This document shows positions 26,056 to 34,446 of a stretch of 34,784 nucleotides of DNA, piece by piece. Made by a program: the position numbers and the translations under genes. The notes under the pieces were generated by a model. That model was not told the origin of the DNA, did no database searches, and saw nothing but the letters and a program-made list of their open reading frames with translations. Positions within the stretch are counted from its first letter, which is position 1, and each line of letters starts with the position of its first letter. The stretch is from positions 1 to 34,784 of the forward strand of contig NZ_JAUXOD010000061.1 in NCBI RefSeq assembly GCF_030682515.1, in the 5' to 3' direction. This DNA comes from Hoeflea sp. Lineage in GTDB: Bacteria; Pseudomonadota; Alphaproteobacteria; Rhizobiales; Rhizobiaceae.

Positions 26056-26415
26056 TCAGGCCTTGCGGGTGATCACATAGGTCTTGCGCAGCTGCTCATG
26101 GATGGTCCACTCGCCTTCCCAGCCGAGCGGCAGCACCAGCAGGTCCCCCGCACCGATCCTGCGCGCGTCCGTGCCCTGTTTGCCCACAACCGTGGCCGAG
26201 CCGCTGAGCACATGGCAGATCTCGGAGGATTTGGTCCGGTCGGCGGAAAAGCGTCCGGGCGTGCATTCCCACACGCCGATCTTCATGAGCCCGTCGACCG
26301 AGGCCCAGAGTTCGCTCGACGCCTCGACCTGGCCTTCCGAGAAGCTTGTGGGCTTGGGGGCGAAGGCGCCCAGGTCCAGGGTGGAAAGGTCGCCGAAGCT
26401 CTTGAGGTCGATCAT
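26056..26415 (-). CDS. Cupin-domain protein (cupin_3 / DUF861 type)
   Basis: This 119-residue protein consists of one cupin barrel. KIGVWECTPGRFSADRTKSSEICHVLSGSATVVG and RIGAGDLLVLPLGWEGEWTIHEQLRKTYVI are the two cupin motifs in the pattern of the DUF861 group. In that group most members lack some metal-binding His residues, as here. The start at 26415 has AAGGAAG nine bases upstream. It stands upstream of, and in the same direction as, the cytochrome/copper cluster, but with a 51-base gap and no functional link. The activity is unknown. Confidence 0.85.
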   Translation of the reverse strand: MIDLKSFGDLSTLDLGAFAPKPTSFSEGQVEASSELWASVDGLMKIGVWECTPGRFSADRTKSSEICHVLSGSATVVGKQGTDARRIGAGDLLVLPLGWEGEWTIHEQLRKTYVITRKA

Positions 26416-26699
26416 GGGGTCTTCCTTGATGATGGCGCCCGCGCTGGAAGGCGGAGCCGTGCTGCTCTGGAGCCGGACCGCGCGCTCGACGTGAGGCCCG
26501 ACTGCCCGGCAAGCCACTCCTGGGCGACGACATCGCAACCGCCTGCATGGCGGGGTCGAAAAGTCAGGCCGCCCGGCGCCCATGCCGTTTCCGTACCCCG
26601 CCCTGGGCGGAGTGAACAGGACCAGTTTGAGAAATCAGAAGGACCATCCGACAAAGAATGAACTTCGGGGTTTGCCGTGACCGAAGCCCAATGGCCCCG
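26416..26699. other. Gap of 284 bases with no supported gene
   Basis: Short open frames cross this stretch on both strands, but none has a ribosome-binding site and a recognisable product. It separates the cupin gene from the 3' end of the acyl-CoA ligase remnant. No hairpin with a T-tract or repeat was seen. Confidence 0.5.
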
Positions 26700-27700
<1,001 letters not shown>

Positions 27701-27767
27701 CCCCTCCCGTTGTGTCTCGTCATCACGATAGAATGTCAATCCTTCTCGTGTCAACAGGCAAAATGGA

Positions 27768-27780
27768 TTGTACTGTGCAA
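27768..27780. promoter_or_regulatory. Near-palindrome upstream of the dehydratase/lyase operon
   Basis: TTGTACTGTGCAA is a 13-base palindrome with a single mismatched pair. It lies about 150 bases before the MBL gene start, in the gap left by the truncated ligase. Its form fits a GntR- or IclR-type operator. No regulator gene is adjacent. Confidence 0.35.
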
Positions 27781-27872
27781 TACGATATGCGGGATCCGGC
27801 CGCCTCTTCGCGCAGGATCGGCGCATCATAAAGGCCTCGGGTAATGTTATCTAATGAAACCATTTTTGCGTA

Positions 27873-27901
27873 TTGACACTCTTTGGCGGCTTGGATATCT
27901 C
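27873..27901 (+). promoter_or_regulatory. Candidate promoter of the MBL-LeuC-LeuD-lyase operon
   Basis: A perfect TTGACA (27873-27878) is followed after 17 bases by TATCTC (27896-27901), 29 bases before the ATG at 27931. The -35 match is complete and the -10 match is weak. Confidence 0.4.
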
Positions 27902-27930
27902 TTGAGAGAGGATACGGGGAGGAGAAAATC

Positions 27931-28857
27931 ATGACAACTTTCAAAGTTGGCAATGTCACCATCCGCCGGATCGAGGAAGTGCTGGAACTCGGGTATCCGC
28001 CCGAATTCATGCTTGTCGGCTTCGATCCCGCGATGCTGGCCCGCCACCCCGTCGCCGCCGACAGCCGGTTCTACGACAAGGCCAGCGGCCGCTCCTGGAG
28101 CAGCATTCATTCCTGGCTCCTCGAGATCGACGGCAAGAAAATCCTGATCGACACCTGCTCGGGCAACGGCAAGGCGCGGGCGCTGCCGATCTTCCAGCGC
28201 TTTCACATGCTCGACCTGCCCTATCTCGACAATCTCGCCGACGCGGGCGTCTCGCCGGAAGACATCGACATCGTCTTCTGCACGCATCTGCACATTGACC
28301 ATGTCGGCTGGAACACGCGCCGCGACGGCGACAACTGGGTGCCGACCTTCCCCAATGCGCGCTATATCTTCGGCCGCGGCGAATACGAGCACTGGACCGG
28401 CGACGGCAAGGGGCCCGTGGTGTTTCCCGACAACGCCGCCGTCATCGATGACAGCGTGGCTCCGATCGCCGATGCCGGCATGATGGAGCTGATCAATGCC
28501 GGCGAGGAGATCGTGCCGGGGCTTCGCGTCGAAGCCGCGCCGGGGCACACGATGGACCAGCTGATCGTCAAATATGACTCCGACGACGGCAGCTTCGTCA
28601 TCTCGGCCGATGTCCTGCACCATCCCGTCCAGGTCTACGAGCCGTTCATCACCAGCCGGTTCTGCGAGTATCCGGACCTGGCCGAAAAGACACGGCGCGA
28701 CCTGCTCGCCTATTGCGCCGACCGCGATGCGCTGCTGCTGCCGATGCATTTCGGCGCGCCGCATGCGGGCCGCGTGGCGCGCACTTCGACCGGATATGAA
28801 TTTGTGCCGGAAGCGGCAGACGAAGCACCTGCCAGCCTGAAAATGATGCGATCCTGA
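27931..28857 (+). CDS. MBL-fold metallo-hydrolase
   Basis: This 308-residue protein has the metallo-beta-lactamase fold. The metal motif HxHxDH is intact as THLHIDHVGW (His119, His121, Asp123, His124). Further ligands lie in EAAPGHTMDQLIV and SADVLHHP. The Cys-containing segment ILIDTCSGNG precedes the motif, as in lactonase-like members. GGAGGAG lies seven bases before the ATG at 27931; an earlier in-frame ATG (27883) has no RBS. It is the first gene of the operon with the aconitase-like pair and lyase. A role as a lactonase, or a thioesterase releasing an acid for the next enzyme, would fit; neither is shown by the sequence. Confidence 0.88.
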   Translation: MTTFKVGNVTIRRIEEVLELGYPPEFMLVGFDPAMLARHPVAADSRFYDKASGRSWSSIHSWLLEIDGKKILIDTCSGNGKARALPIFQRFHMLDLPYLDNLADAGVSPEDIDIVFCTHLHIDHVGWNTRRDGDNWVPTFPNARYIFGRGEYEHWTGDGKGPVVFPDNAAVIDDSVAPIADAGMMELINAGEEIVPGLRVEAAPGHTMDQLIVKYDSDDGSFVISADVLHHPVQVYEPFITSRFCEYPDLAEKTRRDLLAYCADRDALLLPMHFGAPHAGRVARTSTGYEFVPEAADEAPASLKMMRS

Positions 28858-28927
28858 CCGCGCCACGTGCCCAAAGCACCGTGCCGGACCGGGACGCAAG
28901 ACTGCCAAGATAAGGAAGCAAGAGACC

Positions 28928-30184
28928 ATGGGCTATACGATCACCGAGAAGATCCTCGCACGGGTATCGGGTCTTGACCATGTCAAGGCAGGCGACGAGG
29001 TCATGGCCAAGCCCGACTTCATCACGGCCTATGATTTCCCCGGCTACACCGACGTCTATTTCAAGCAGATGAAGGAGGATTTCGGCATCGAGCGCGTGGC
29101 CGAGCCCGAGCGTATCGCCATGTTCATCGATCACATGGTGCCCGCCGCCACGCCCAAGGAAGAAGAGCTGCATATCGTCACCCGCAAGTGGTGCGCGGAA
29201 AACAACGTGCCGCTGTTCGAGCGCAAGGGCATCGGCCACCAGGTGGCGTCCGAAGTGGGCTATGCTGTGCCCGGCGCCTTCGTGGTTCATTTTGATGGCC
29301 ACATCAGCCAGTTGGGCACCTTCGGGACGCTCGCGATGGGCATCCGCCGCAACCTGCTCGAGGCGCTGGTCAACGAGAAGATCTCGATCAAGGTGCCTCA
29401 TACGGTGCGCGTCAACCTGACCGGCACGCTGTCCAAGGGCGTGCTGGCGCGCGACGTATTCCACCATCTCGTCCGCGAGATGGGTCCGGCCTCATGCCGG
29501 TTCCAGGTGCTGGAACTGGGCGGCCCCGGCATGGCCCAGCTGACGACCGAGGGACTGCAGACCATCACCGGGCTTGCCATGTTCACCGGCGCCGTCACCG
29601 CGATAGTCAATCCGGACCAGGCGCGGCTCGACTACGCCCTGCCCCGCGCCCGCAAGAAGCTCGAGCCGGTCTACAGCGACGCGGATGCCGACTACGCCAA
29701 GGTCTACGAGATCGACCTCGACGCGCTCGAGCCTCTGATCGTGATCCCGCCGACGCCCGCCAACTCGCGCAATCTCAGCGAATATCTGGGGCTCGAGCTC
29801 ACCAACGGCTATCTCGGCTCCTGCGCCTCGGGGCGGCTCGAGGATCTCGAGATCGCCGCGCGGATCCTGCAGGGCAAGCAGGTGGCGCCGGGCTTCCAGC
29901 TCAACGTGGTGCCCACCAGCAACGAGATCATGGTGGCGGCCAGCCGCGCCGGCTATCTCGCCACCCTGACCGAAGCCGGGGCCTTTGTCTCGGCGCCGAG
30001 CTGCGACTATTGCTTCGGCCGCATGGGCGCCATGTCGGCCAACCAGCGCGCGGTGTCGACCGGCACGCTCAATGTGCGCGGCCGCATGGGCAGCCCGGAC
30101 TCCGAAATCTATCTGTGCAGCGCGGCCACGGTCGCTGCATCCGCGTTGGAAGGCAAGATCGCCGATCCACGCAAGTATCTGTGA
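28928..30184 (+). CDS. Aconitase/LeuC-like hydro-lyase, large subunit
   Basis: This 418-residue protein belongs to the [4Fe-4S] aconitase superfamily. The cluster Cys residues are C299 (GSCASGRLEDL) and C359/C362 (PSCDYCFGRMG). The GIGHQ motif (101-105) and the Asp/His pair D123/H125 (HFDGHISQLGTFGTLAMGI) are present, though LeuC proteins normally read GDSHTSTHGAFG there. It therefore looks catalytically able but is divergent from leucine biosynthesis enzymes. The small subunit gene follows after 10 bases, and a PEP-mutase-family lyase after that. The order matches the dimethylmaleate hydratase / dimethylmalate lyase pair of Eubacterium barkeri, so hydration of a substituted maleate is a reasonable hypothesis. 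True LeuC is unlikely. Confidence 0.82.
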   Translation: MGYTITEKILARVSGLDHVKAGDEVMAKPDFITAYDFPGYTDVYFKQMKEDFGIERVAEPERIAMFIDHMVPAATPKEEELHIVTRKWCAENNVPLFERKGIGHQVASEVGYAVPGAFVVHFDGHISQLGTFGTLAMGIRRNLLEALVNEKISIKVPHTVRVNLTGTLSKGVLARDVFHHLVREMGPASCRFQVLELGGPGMAQLTTEGLQTITGLAMFTGAVTAIVNPDQARLDYALPRARKKLEPVYSDADADYAKVYEIDLDALEPLIVIPPTPANSRNLSEYLGLELTNGYLGSCASGRLEDLEIAARILQGKQVAPGFQLNVVPTSNEIMVAASRAGYLATLTEAGAFVSAPSCDYCFGRMGAMSANQRAVSTGTLNVRGRMGSPDSEIYLCSAATVAASALEGKIADPRKYL

Positions 30185-30194
30185 GGATTTGGAC

Positions 30195-30710
30195 ATGGCG
30201 TTGGAAAACCTGCGCGGGCGCGTGGCCTTCATCTTCGAGGAAATCAATTTCGACGTGGATCAGATCGTCGGTGTGAAGAACATCAAGATCACCGACATCG
30301 ACGAACTCGCCGCCGCCGCCATGCAGTCCTACGATCCGGATTTCCGCAGTGTCGTGCGGCCGGGGGACCTGCTCGTGGGCGCCGACAATTTCGGCTACGG
30401 CCACCCGCATTACCCGCCGATGCGCGCCATGCGCCACATCGGCATCGCCGGCGTGCTGGCGGAATCATTTTCACCGGGATACTGGCGCGGCGAAATCTCG
30501 ATGGGATTCCCGCAGGCCACCTGCCCCGGGATCCTGGGCCTGGTCGAGCGCTGGGACGAGATCGAGATCGACTGGGCCGCCAACGAAGTGCGCAACCTCA
30601 CCAAGGGCGGCAGCCTGCCGATCGATCCGCTGTCGAACGCGGACCGCGCCATGCTCGATGCCGGCGGCCTGATTGGCTATCTCCAGGGCAAGCGGCAACC
30701 CGCGGCCTGA
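30195..30710 (+). CDS. LeuD-like hydro-lyase small subunit with altered active-site loop
   Basis: This 171-residue partner of the preceding large subunit has the swivel domain. GRVAFIFEEINFDVDQIVGVKNI matches the LeuD start (GxxxxFGDNVDTDxIIP), and RPGDLLVGADNFGYGHPHYPP (residues 56-75) matches the NFGxGSSREHAP loop. However, the Ser-Ser-Arg of that loop, which in aconitase includes the catalytic Ser and the Arg that binds the substrate carboxylate, is replaced by His-Pro-His. ESFSPGYWRGEISMGFPQATC follows the usual SFARIFYRNAINIGLP pattern. GAGG lies before the ATG at 30195. The loop change suggests a different substrate or mechanism. Confidence 0.82.
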   Translation: MALENLRGRVAFIFEEINFDVDQIVGVKNIKITDIDELAAAAMQSYDPDFRSVVRPGDLLVGADNFGYGHPHYPPMRAMRHIGIAGVLAESFSPGYWRGEISMGFPQATCPGILGLVERWDEIEIDWAANEVRNLTKGGSLPIDPLSNADRAMLDAGGLIGYLQGKRQPAA

Positions 30711-30735
30711 ATCCCCTCAAGAACAGGATTTCTCC

Positions 30736-31605
30736 ATGTCCCACGGACCAAGCAACGACTATCGCGACCGCGTTCTGGCGCAGCAGACCGTGTGGGCCGC
30801 CGGCGCCTATGACGCATTCTCAGCCAAGATGATCGAGCGCGCAGGGTTTGACGCGGTCATGACCAGCGGCTTTGGCGTGTCGGCGTCGCTGCTCGGCATG
30901 CCCGATGCCGAACTCTACACCATGACCGAGAATGCGGGTGTCGTCCGCAATGTCGCCAATGCGGTCAAGATCCCGGTGATCGCCGACATGGACACGGGCT
31001 ACGGCAATGCCATCAACGTCATGCGTTCGGTCCGGGAATTCGAGAGTGCCGGCACCTCGGCCATCATCATGGAAGACCAGATGGCGCCCAAGCGCTGCCC
31101 GATCTGCGTGAGCGGCGTGGAGACCATCGGCATGGAGGAAGCGGTCAAGAAGATCGAGGCGGCGGTGGAAGCGCGGCGCAACCCCAACATGCTGATCATC
31201 GCCCGCACCGATGTGGATACTGTCCCCGAAGCCATTCGTCGCGCCAAGGCCTATGTCGCCGCCGGCGCCGACGTGATCCAGCCGATCAGCAACACGTTCA
31301 AGGATCTCGACGGGCTGAAGACGCTGCGCAAGGAAACCGGCGTGCCGCTGTCGCTGCAGATTCTGGGCTGGCTCGAACGCGACCTGACGCCCGAGCAGAT
31401 CGCAAGCGTGGCCGGCATGGCGACCTTCGCCCTGGTGCCGCTGATGACGGCGGCCGCGGCGCTCGAGAAGAACCTCGCACAGCTGGCGCGCGACAAGACA
31501 TCAAGGAACCTCCCGCTCGAGCGCATGGATCATCACCAGTTCATCGACCTGATCGGCTTCCCCGAGATCGAGCAGCTGCAGCTCAGGTTCCTCGAGCAGG
31601 CGTGA
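30736..31605 (+). CDS. Isocitrate lyase/PEP mutase-family lyase (dimethylmalate lyase-like)
   Basis: This 289-residue (beta/alpha)8 enzyme of the PEP mutase/isocitrate lyase superfamily probably splits a 2-hydroxy-dicarboxylate. AAGAYDAFSAKMIERAGFDAV, the metal-site IADMDTGYGNAINVMRSVREFESAG (D84, D86), IIMEDQ (residues 110-115) and IIARTD are family hallmarks. The catalytic loop KRCGH of methylisocitrate and dimethylmalate lyases appears as KRCPI: Cys121 is kept, Gly-His is lost. AGGA precedes the ATG at 30736, 25 bases after the small-subunit gene. Products in the closest pathway model would be pyruvate and propionate (from 2,3-dimethylmalate). Oxaloacetate hydrolase or methylisocitrate lyase activity are alternatives. 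Confidence 0.83.
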   Translation: MSHGPSNDYRDRVLAQQTVWAAGAYDAFSAKMIERAGFDAVMTSGFGVSASLLGMPDAELYTMTENAGVVRNVANAVKIPVIADMDTGYGNAINVMRSVREFESAGTSAIIMEDQMAPKRCPICVSGVETIGMEEAVKKIEAAVEARRNPNMLIIARTDVDTVPEAIRRAKAYVAAGADVIQPISNTFKDLDGLKTLRKETGVPLSLQILGWLERDLTPEQIASVAGMATFALVPLMTAAAALEKNLAQLARDKTSRNLPLERMDHHQFIDLIGFPEIEQLQLRFLEQA

Positions 31606-31815
31606 TCTTGCCGGCGTTCGGAGCGGTCCGGTCGGCGCCAGGCCAGACGGACCGGCGCCGGTGACGTGAGGACGGCAACGCTCGTCTCCCGCTTCCGGCC
31701 GCAACCGCCCTGCAGGGTAGCCTCGCTGGCACGGGGCCATGGGACGAATAAGACTTGCCCGGAGCTCGCGGTATGGTAGTGACGCGCGGTCTGCTATCTC
31801 CATCAGGTCACAAGA
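31606..31815. other. Gap between the lyase and MFS genes
   Basis: This 210-base gap holds GC-rich partial inverted repeats (GGCGCC near 31634 and near 31653) but no T-tract terminator and no supported small gene. Whether the MFS gene belongs to the operon is therefore open. Confidence 0.4.
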
Positions 31816-32943
31816 ATGAAGCCGCACCAGAGGATTTTCTTTACTCAGTTCGCGGTGGCCGTCTGCCTGGCAGCACTTTTGGCGCGCCTGCCGGACATTC
31901 AAATCGACTTCGGATTGAGCGAAGGGCAACTCGGACTGCTGCTGCTTTGCCTGTCCGCGGGCGTGCTTTCGGGCCTCACCTTTTCAGTGCCGGTCATAGA
32001 GAGGCTCGGGGCCCGAACCTCAGCGTATCTGTCCGTTTTCGGAACGTCGATACTGCTGGCTTTCGTCCCCTCCATGCCCTCCGCCTCGCTCGCCGCCGTC
32101 CTGCTGTTCGGCTCGGGCCTCTTTCTCGGCATGTTCGAAGTCAACTCCAACATTGAGACGGACCGGCACGAGGCGGTGCTGGGTTACCGGATCATGAGCA
32201 GAGCCCACGGACTCTGGAGTGTCGGGTTCTTCCTGTCCGCACTGGCGGCCGCCGGGTTCCGGCACTTTGCGGTCAGCGTCGAACTCCACATGGCCATCGT
32301 CGTCCTCTCCATTCTGTCTGTTGCGGCGGTTATCTTCTCCAGGATCGAGAACGCGCCGTTGCGGGCGTACAGTCAGGTCGGCATCCAGCCGCTCATTGCG
32401 CTGCCGACTCTGGCCATGCTGCCGCTTTGCCTGATCGGCGCGGCACCGCTGTTTGCCGAAGGCGCGAGCGTGGATTGGTCGGCGATCTACATGCGCGACG
32501 TGTTCGCCGTAGCACCCTTCACCGGCGGTCTGGCGCCGGCCATTTTCTCGTTTTCCATTGCTGCCGGCCGGCTCCTCATGGACCCGGTGGTGGATCGCTA
32601 CAATTCGCAGAATGTCGCGGTCACGCTGTTGGCCGTGACGGCTGCGGGCCTGGTGATCGTCGCCACGGCGGCACATGAATATGTCGCGCTCGCCGGGTTC
32701 GGGCTGATCGGGATCGGATGCTCGTCGGTCTACCCGCTGGCCATTTCAGCCGCCGCCCAGCGGACTGACAGACCCGGCGCGATCAATGTCGCAGCGCTGA
32801 GCCAGACCACATTCGTCGTCTTCTTCCTGGGACCGCCACTTCTGGGGTTTGCGGCGGAACATTTCGGGGTTCGAACATCCTACTGGCTGGTCGTTCCCGT
32901 CGTGTTGTCGGCCATGCTGGTCACGAAGACCTTGAGCCGGTAG
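31816..32943 (+). CDS. MFS transporter (YbjJ-like)
   Basis: This 375-residue membrane protein shows about twelve hydrophobic helices in two bundles, as in the major facilitator superfamily. The N-terminal QFAVAVCLAALLARLPDIQIDFGLSEGQLGLLLL and VIERLGART loop follow the pattern of the YbjJ-like MFS group. The middle loop SRIENAPLRAYSQVG separates the halves. SVDWSAIYMRDVF and AAGRLLMDPVVDRYN are further group-typical stretches. No strong RBS precedes the ATG at 31816. It follows the dehydratase/lyase operon in the same direction and may move its substrate, but that is only inferred from position. Confidence 0.85.
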   Translation: MKPHQRIFFTQFAVAVCLAALLARLPDIQIDFGLSEGQLGLLLLCLSAGVLSGLTFSVPVIERLGARTSAYLSVFGTSILLAFVPSMPSASLAAVLLFGSGLFLGMFEVNSNIETDRHEAVLGYRIMSRAHGLWSVGFFLSALAAAGFRHFAVSVELHMAIVVLSILSVAAVIFSRIENAPLRAYSQVGIQPLIALPTLAMLPLCLIGAAPLFAEGASVDWSAIYMRDVFAVAPFTGGLAPAIFSFSIAAGRLLMDPVVDRYNSQNVAVTLLAVTAAGLVIVATAAHEYVALAGFGLIGIGCSSVYPLAISAAAQRTDRPGAINVAALSQTTFVVFFLGPPLLGFAAEHFGVRTSYWLVVPVVLSAMLVTKTLSR

Positions 32944-32972
32944 CTGCGCACGGTACCCGGCCCGGACGGCGG

Positions 32973-33668
32973 TCAGCCGAGATAGGCTGCGAGCACTTCC
33001 GGGTTTTCGCGCAGGGCCTGCGGGTTGCCCTCGACGACGATCTCGCCGCGCTTGATGACGTAGCCATAGTCGCAGACCGACAGCGCGATTGCCGCGTTCT
33101 GCTCGACCACGAGGATGGTCTGGCCCTGCTTGTTCAGCGCCACGATGGCCTCGAACACCACGTCGACAAGGGAGGGTGCGAGCCCCATCGACGGCTCGTC
33201 GAGCAGCAGCACCCGCGGCTCGGTCATCAGCGCCCGGCCGATCGCCAGCATCTGCTGTTCGCCGCCGCTGAGAAGGCCCGATGGCTGGGTGCGCCGTTCC
33301 TTGAGCCGCGGGAACAGGTCGAAGACGCGGGCGAGCGTGTCGCCGGTTCCCTTGCGGCCGGAAAACCGGCTCAGCATCAGGTTTTCCTCCACCGTCAGCG
33401 GCGCCACCACCATGCGGCCTTCCGGCACCAGCGCCAGGCCGGCCCTCACCACATTGTGCAGCGCGAGCTTGGAGATGTTCCTGCCGTCGAGCATCACGCT
33501 GCCGCCGATCGGGCGATGCAGGCCCGCGATGGAGCGCAGCGTGGTGGACTTGCCTGCGCCGTTCGACCCCAGGATGACGCTGAGCGAGCCAGATGCGACC
33601 GTCAGGTTGATACCCTGGACCGCGCGAATGGCGCCGTAGCTGGCGGTGAGATCAGTGACCGAGAGCAT
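32973..33668 (-). CDS. livF: Branched-chain amino-acid-type ABC transporter ATPase LivF
   Basis: This 231-residue ATPase is of the LivF type. Walker A is GSNGAGKST, the signature is LSGGEQQMLAIGRAL, and Walker B is RVLLLDEPSMGLAP. PEGRMVVAPLTVEENLML and LVVEQNAAIALSVCDYGYVI are characteristic of the group. The ATG at 33668 lies inside the end of livG (17-base overlap); the longer frame from 33701 is less likely. In this family the substrates range from leucine and amides to urea and aromatic acids, so the symbol is by family only. The binding-protein gene is not in the window. Confidence 0.92.
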   Translation of the reverse strand: MLSVTDLTASYGAIRAVQGINLTVASGSLSVILGSNGAGKSTTLRSIAGLHRPIGGSVMLDGRNISKLALHNVVRAGLALVPEGRMVVAPLTVEENLMLSRFSGRKGTGDTLARVFDLFPRLKERRTQPSGLLSGGEQQMLAIGRALMTEPRVLLLDEPSMGLAPSLVDVVFEAIVALNKQGQTILVVEQNAAIALSVCDYGYVIKRGEIVVEGNPQALRENPEVLAAYLG

Positions 33669-34446
33669 CGCGCTTCTTTCCGAAATAGGCAGTCTGGACA
33701 TCGGGATTGTCGATGCAGCTCCGGGGCGTGCCCTCGGCCAGCAGTTGCCCGAAATTGATGACGGTGCAGGTCTCGCAGAACTCGGTCACCAGGCTGATAT
33801 TGTGCTCGACCATCAGGATGGTCAGGCCGCTGTCGCGCAGCTCGTGCACCAGCTTGCCGATGTCGCTCGCCTCGGCGTGGTTCATGCCCGCCGTCGGCTC
33901 GTCGAGCAGCAGCAGCTTCGGATCGGAGCCGAGCGCGCGGGCGATCTCGATGCGCCGCTGCTCGCCATAGGAGAGCGTTTCCGCGAGCTCATTGGCGCGG
34001 TCGGCCATGCCGACGCGCTCGAGGAGATGCATCGCAGTGGCGCGCGAGGCCTTCCATTTCCGCCGCGCATCGGCGGTTCCCAGGAAGGAGGCGAACAGGC
34101 TGGTGCCCCGACCGAGATAGCAGCCGGTCAGCACCTGCTCGAGCACAGACATGCCGCTGAACAGCCGCACATTCTGGTAGGTCCGGCTGATGCCCAGGGC
34201 AGCGATCTGGTGCGGCTCGAGCGTGTCGGTGCGCTTGCCCTCGAACAGGATCTCGCCGCTCGACACATCGAACAGGCCGGTGATCAGGTTGATGACCGTG
34301 GTCTTGCCTGCGCCATTGGGGCCGATCAGGCCATGCACGGTGCCCTTGGTAACCGTCATCGACAGGTTGTTGACCGCGGTGACGCCGCCGAACTGCTTGA
34401 CCACGTTGCGGAGTTCGTGAAGCACGGTGCCTTCTGGACTAGTCAT
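33652..34446 (-). CDS. livG: Branched-chain amino-acid-type ABC transporter ATPase LivG
   Basis: This 264-residue partner ATPase has Walker A GPNGAGKTT, the LivG-typical GISRTYQNVRLFSGMSVLEQVLTG, the signature LSYGEQRRIEIARAL, Walker B LLLLDEPTAGMN and the switch region ILMVEHNISLV. It starts at 34446, overlapping the livM stop by eight bases, and ends inside livF. The three genes are thus one transcription unit running leftwards. The extra segment between LGRGTSLFASFLGTADARRK and the signature is normal for LivG. Confidence 0.93.
   Translation of the reverse strand: MTSPEGTVLHELRNVVKQFGGVTAVNNLSMTVTKGTVHGLIGPNGAGKTTVINLITGLFDVSSGEILFEGKRTDTLEPHQIAALGISRTYQNVRLFSGMSVLEQVLTGCYLGRGTSLFASFLGTADARRKWKASRATAMHLLERVGMADRANELAETLSYGEQRRIEIARALGSDPKLLLLDEPTAGMNHAEASDIGKLVHELRDSGLTILMVEHNISLVTEFCETCTVINFGQLLAEGTPRSCIDNPDVQTAYFGKKRDALGH

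Noticed and set aside
26412-26654. 80-codon minus-strand frame between the cupin and ligase remnant
   Set aside because: No ribosome-binding site, biased Arg/Ser/Gly composition and no recognisable feature.
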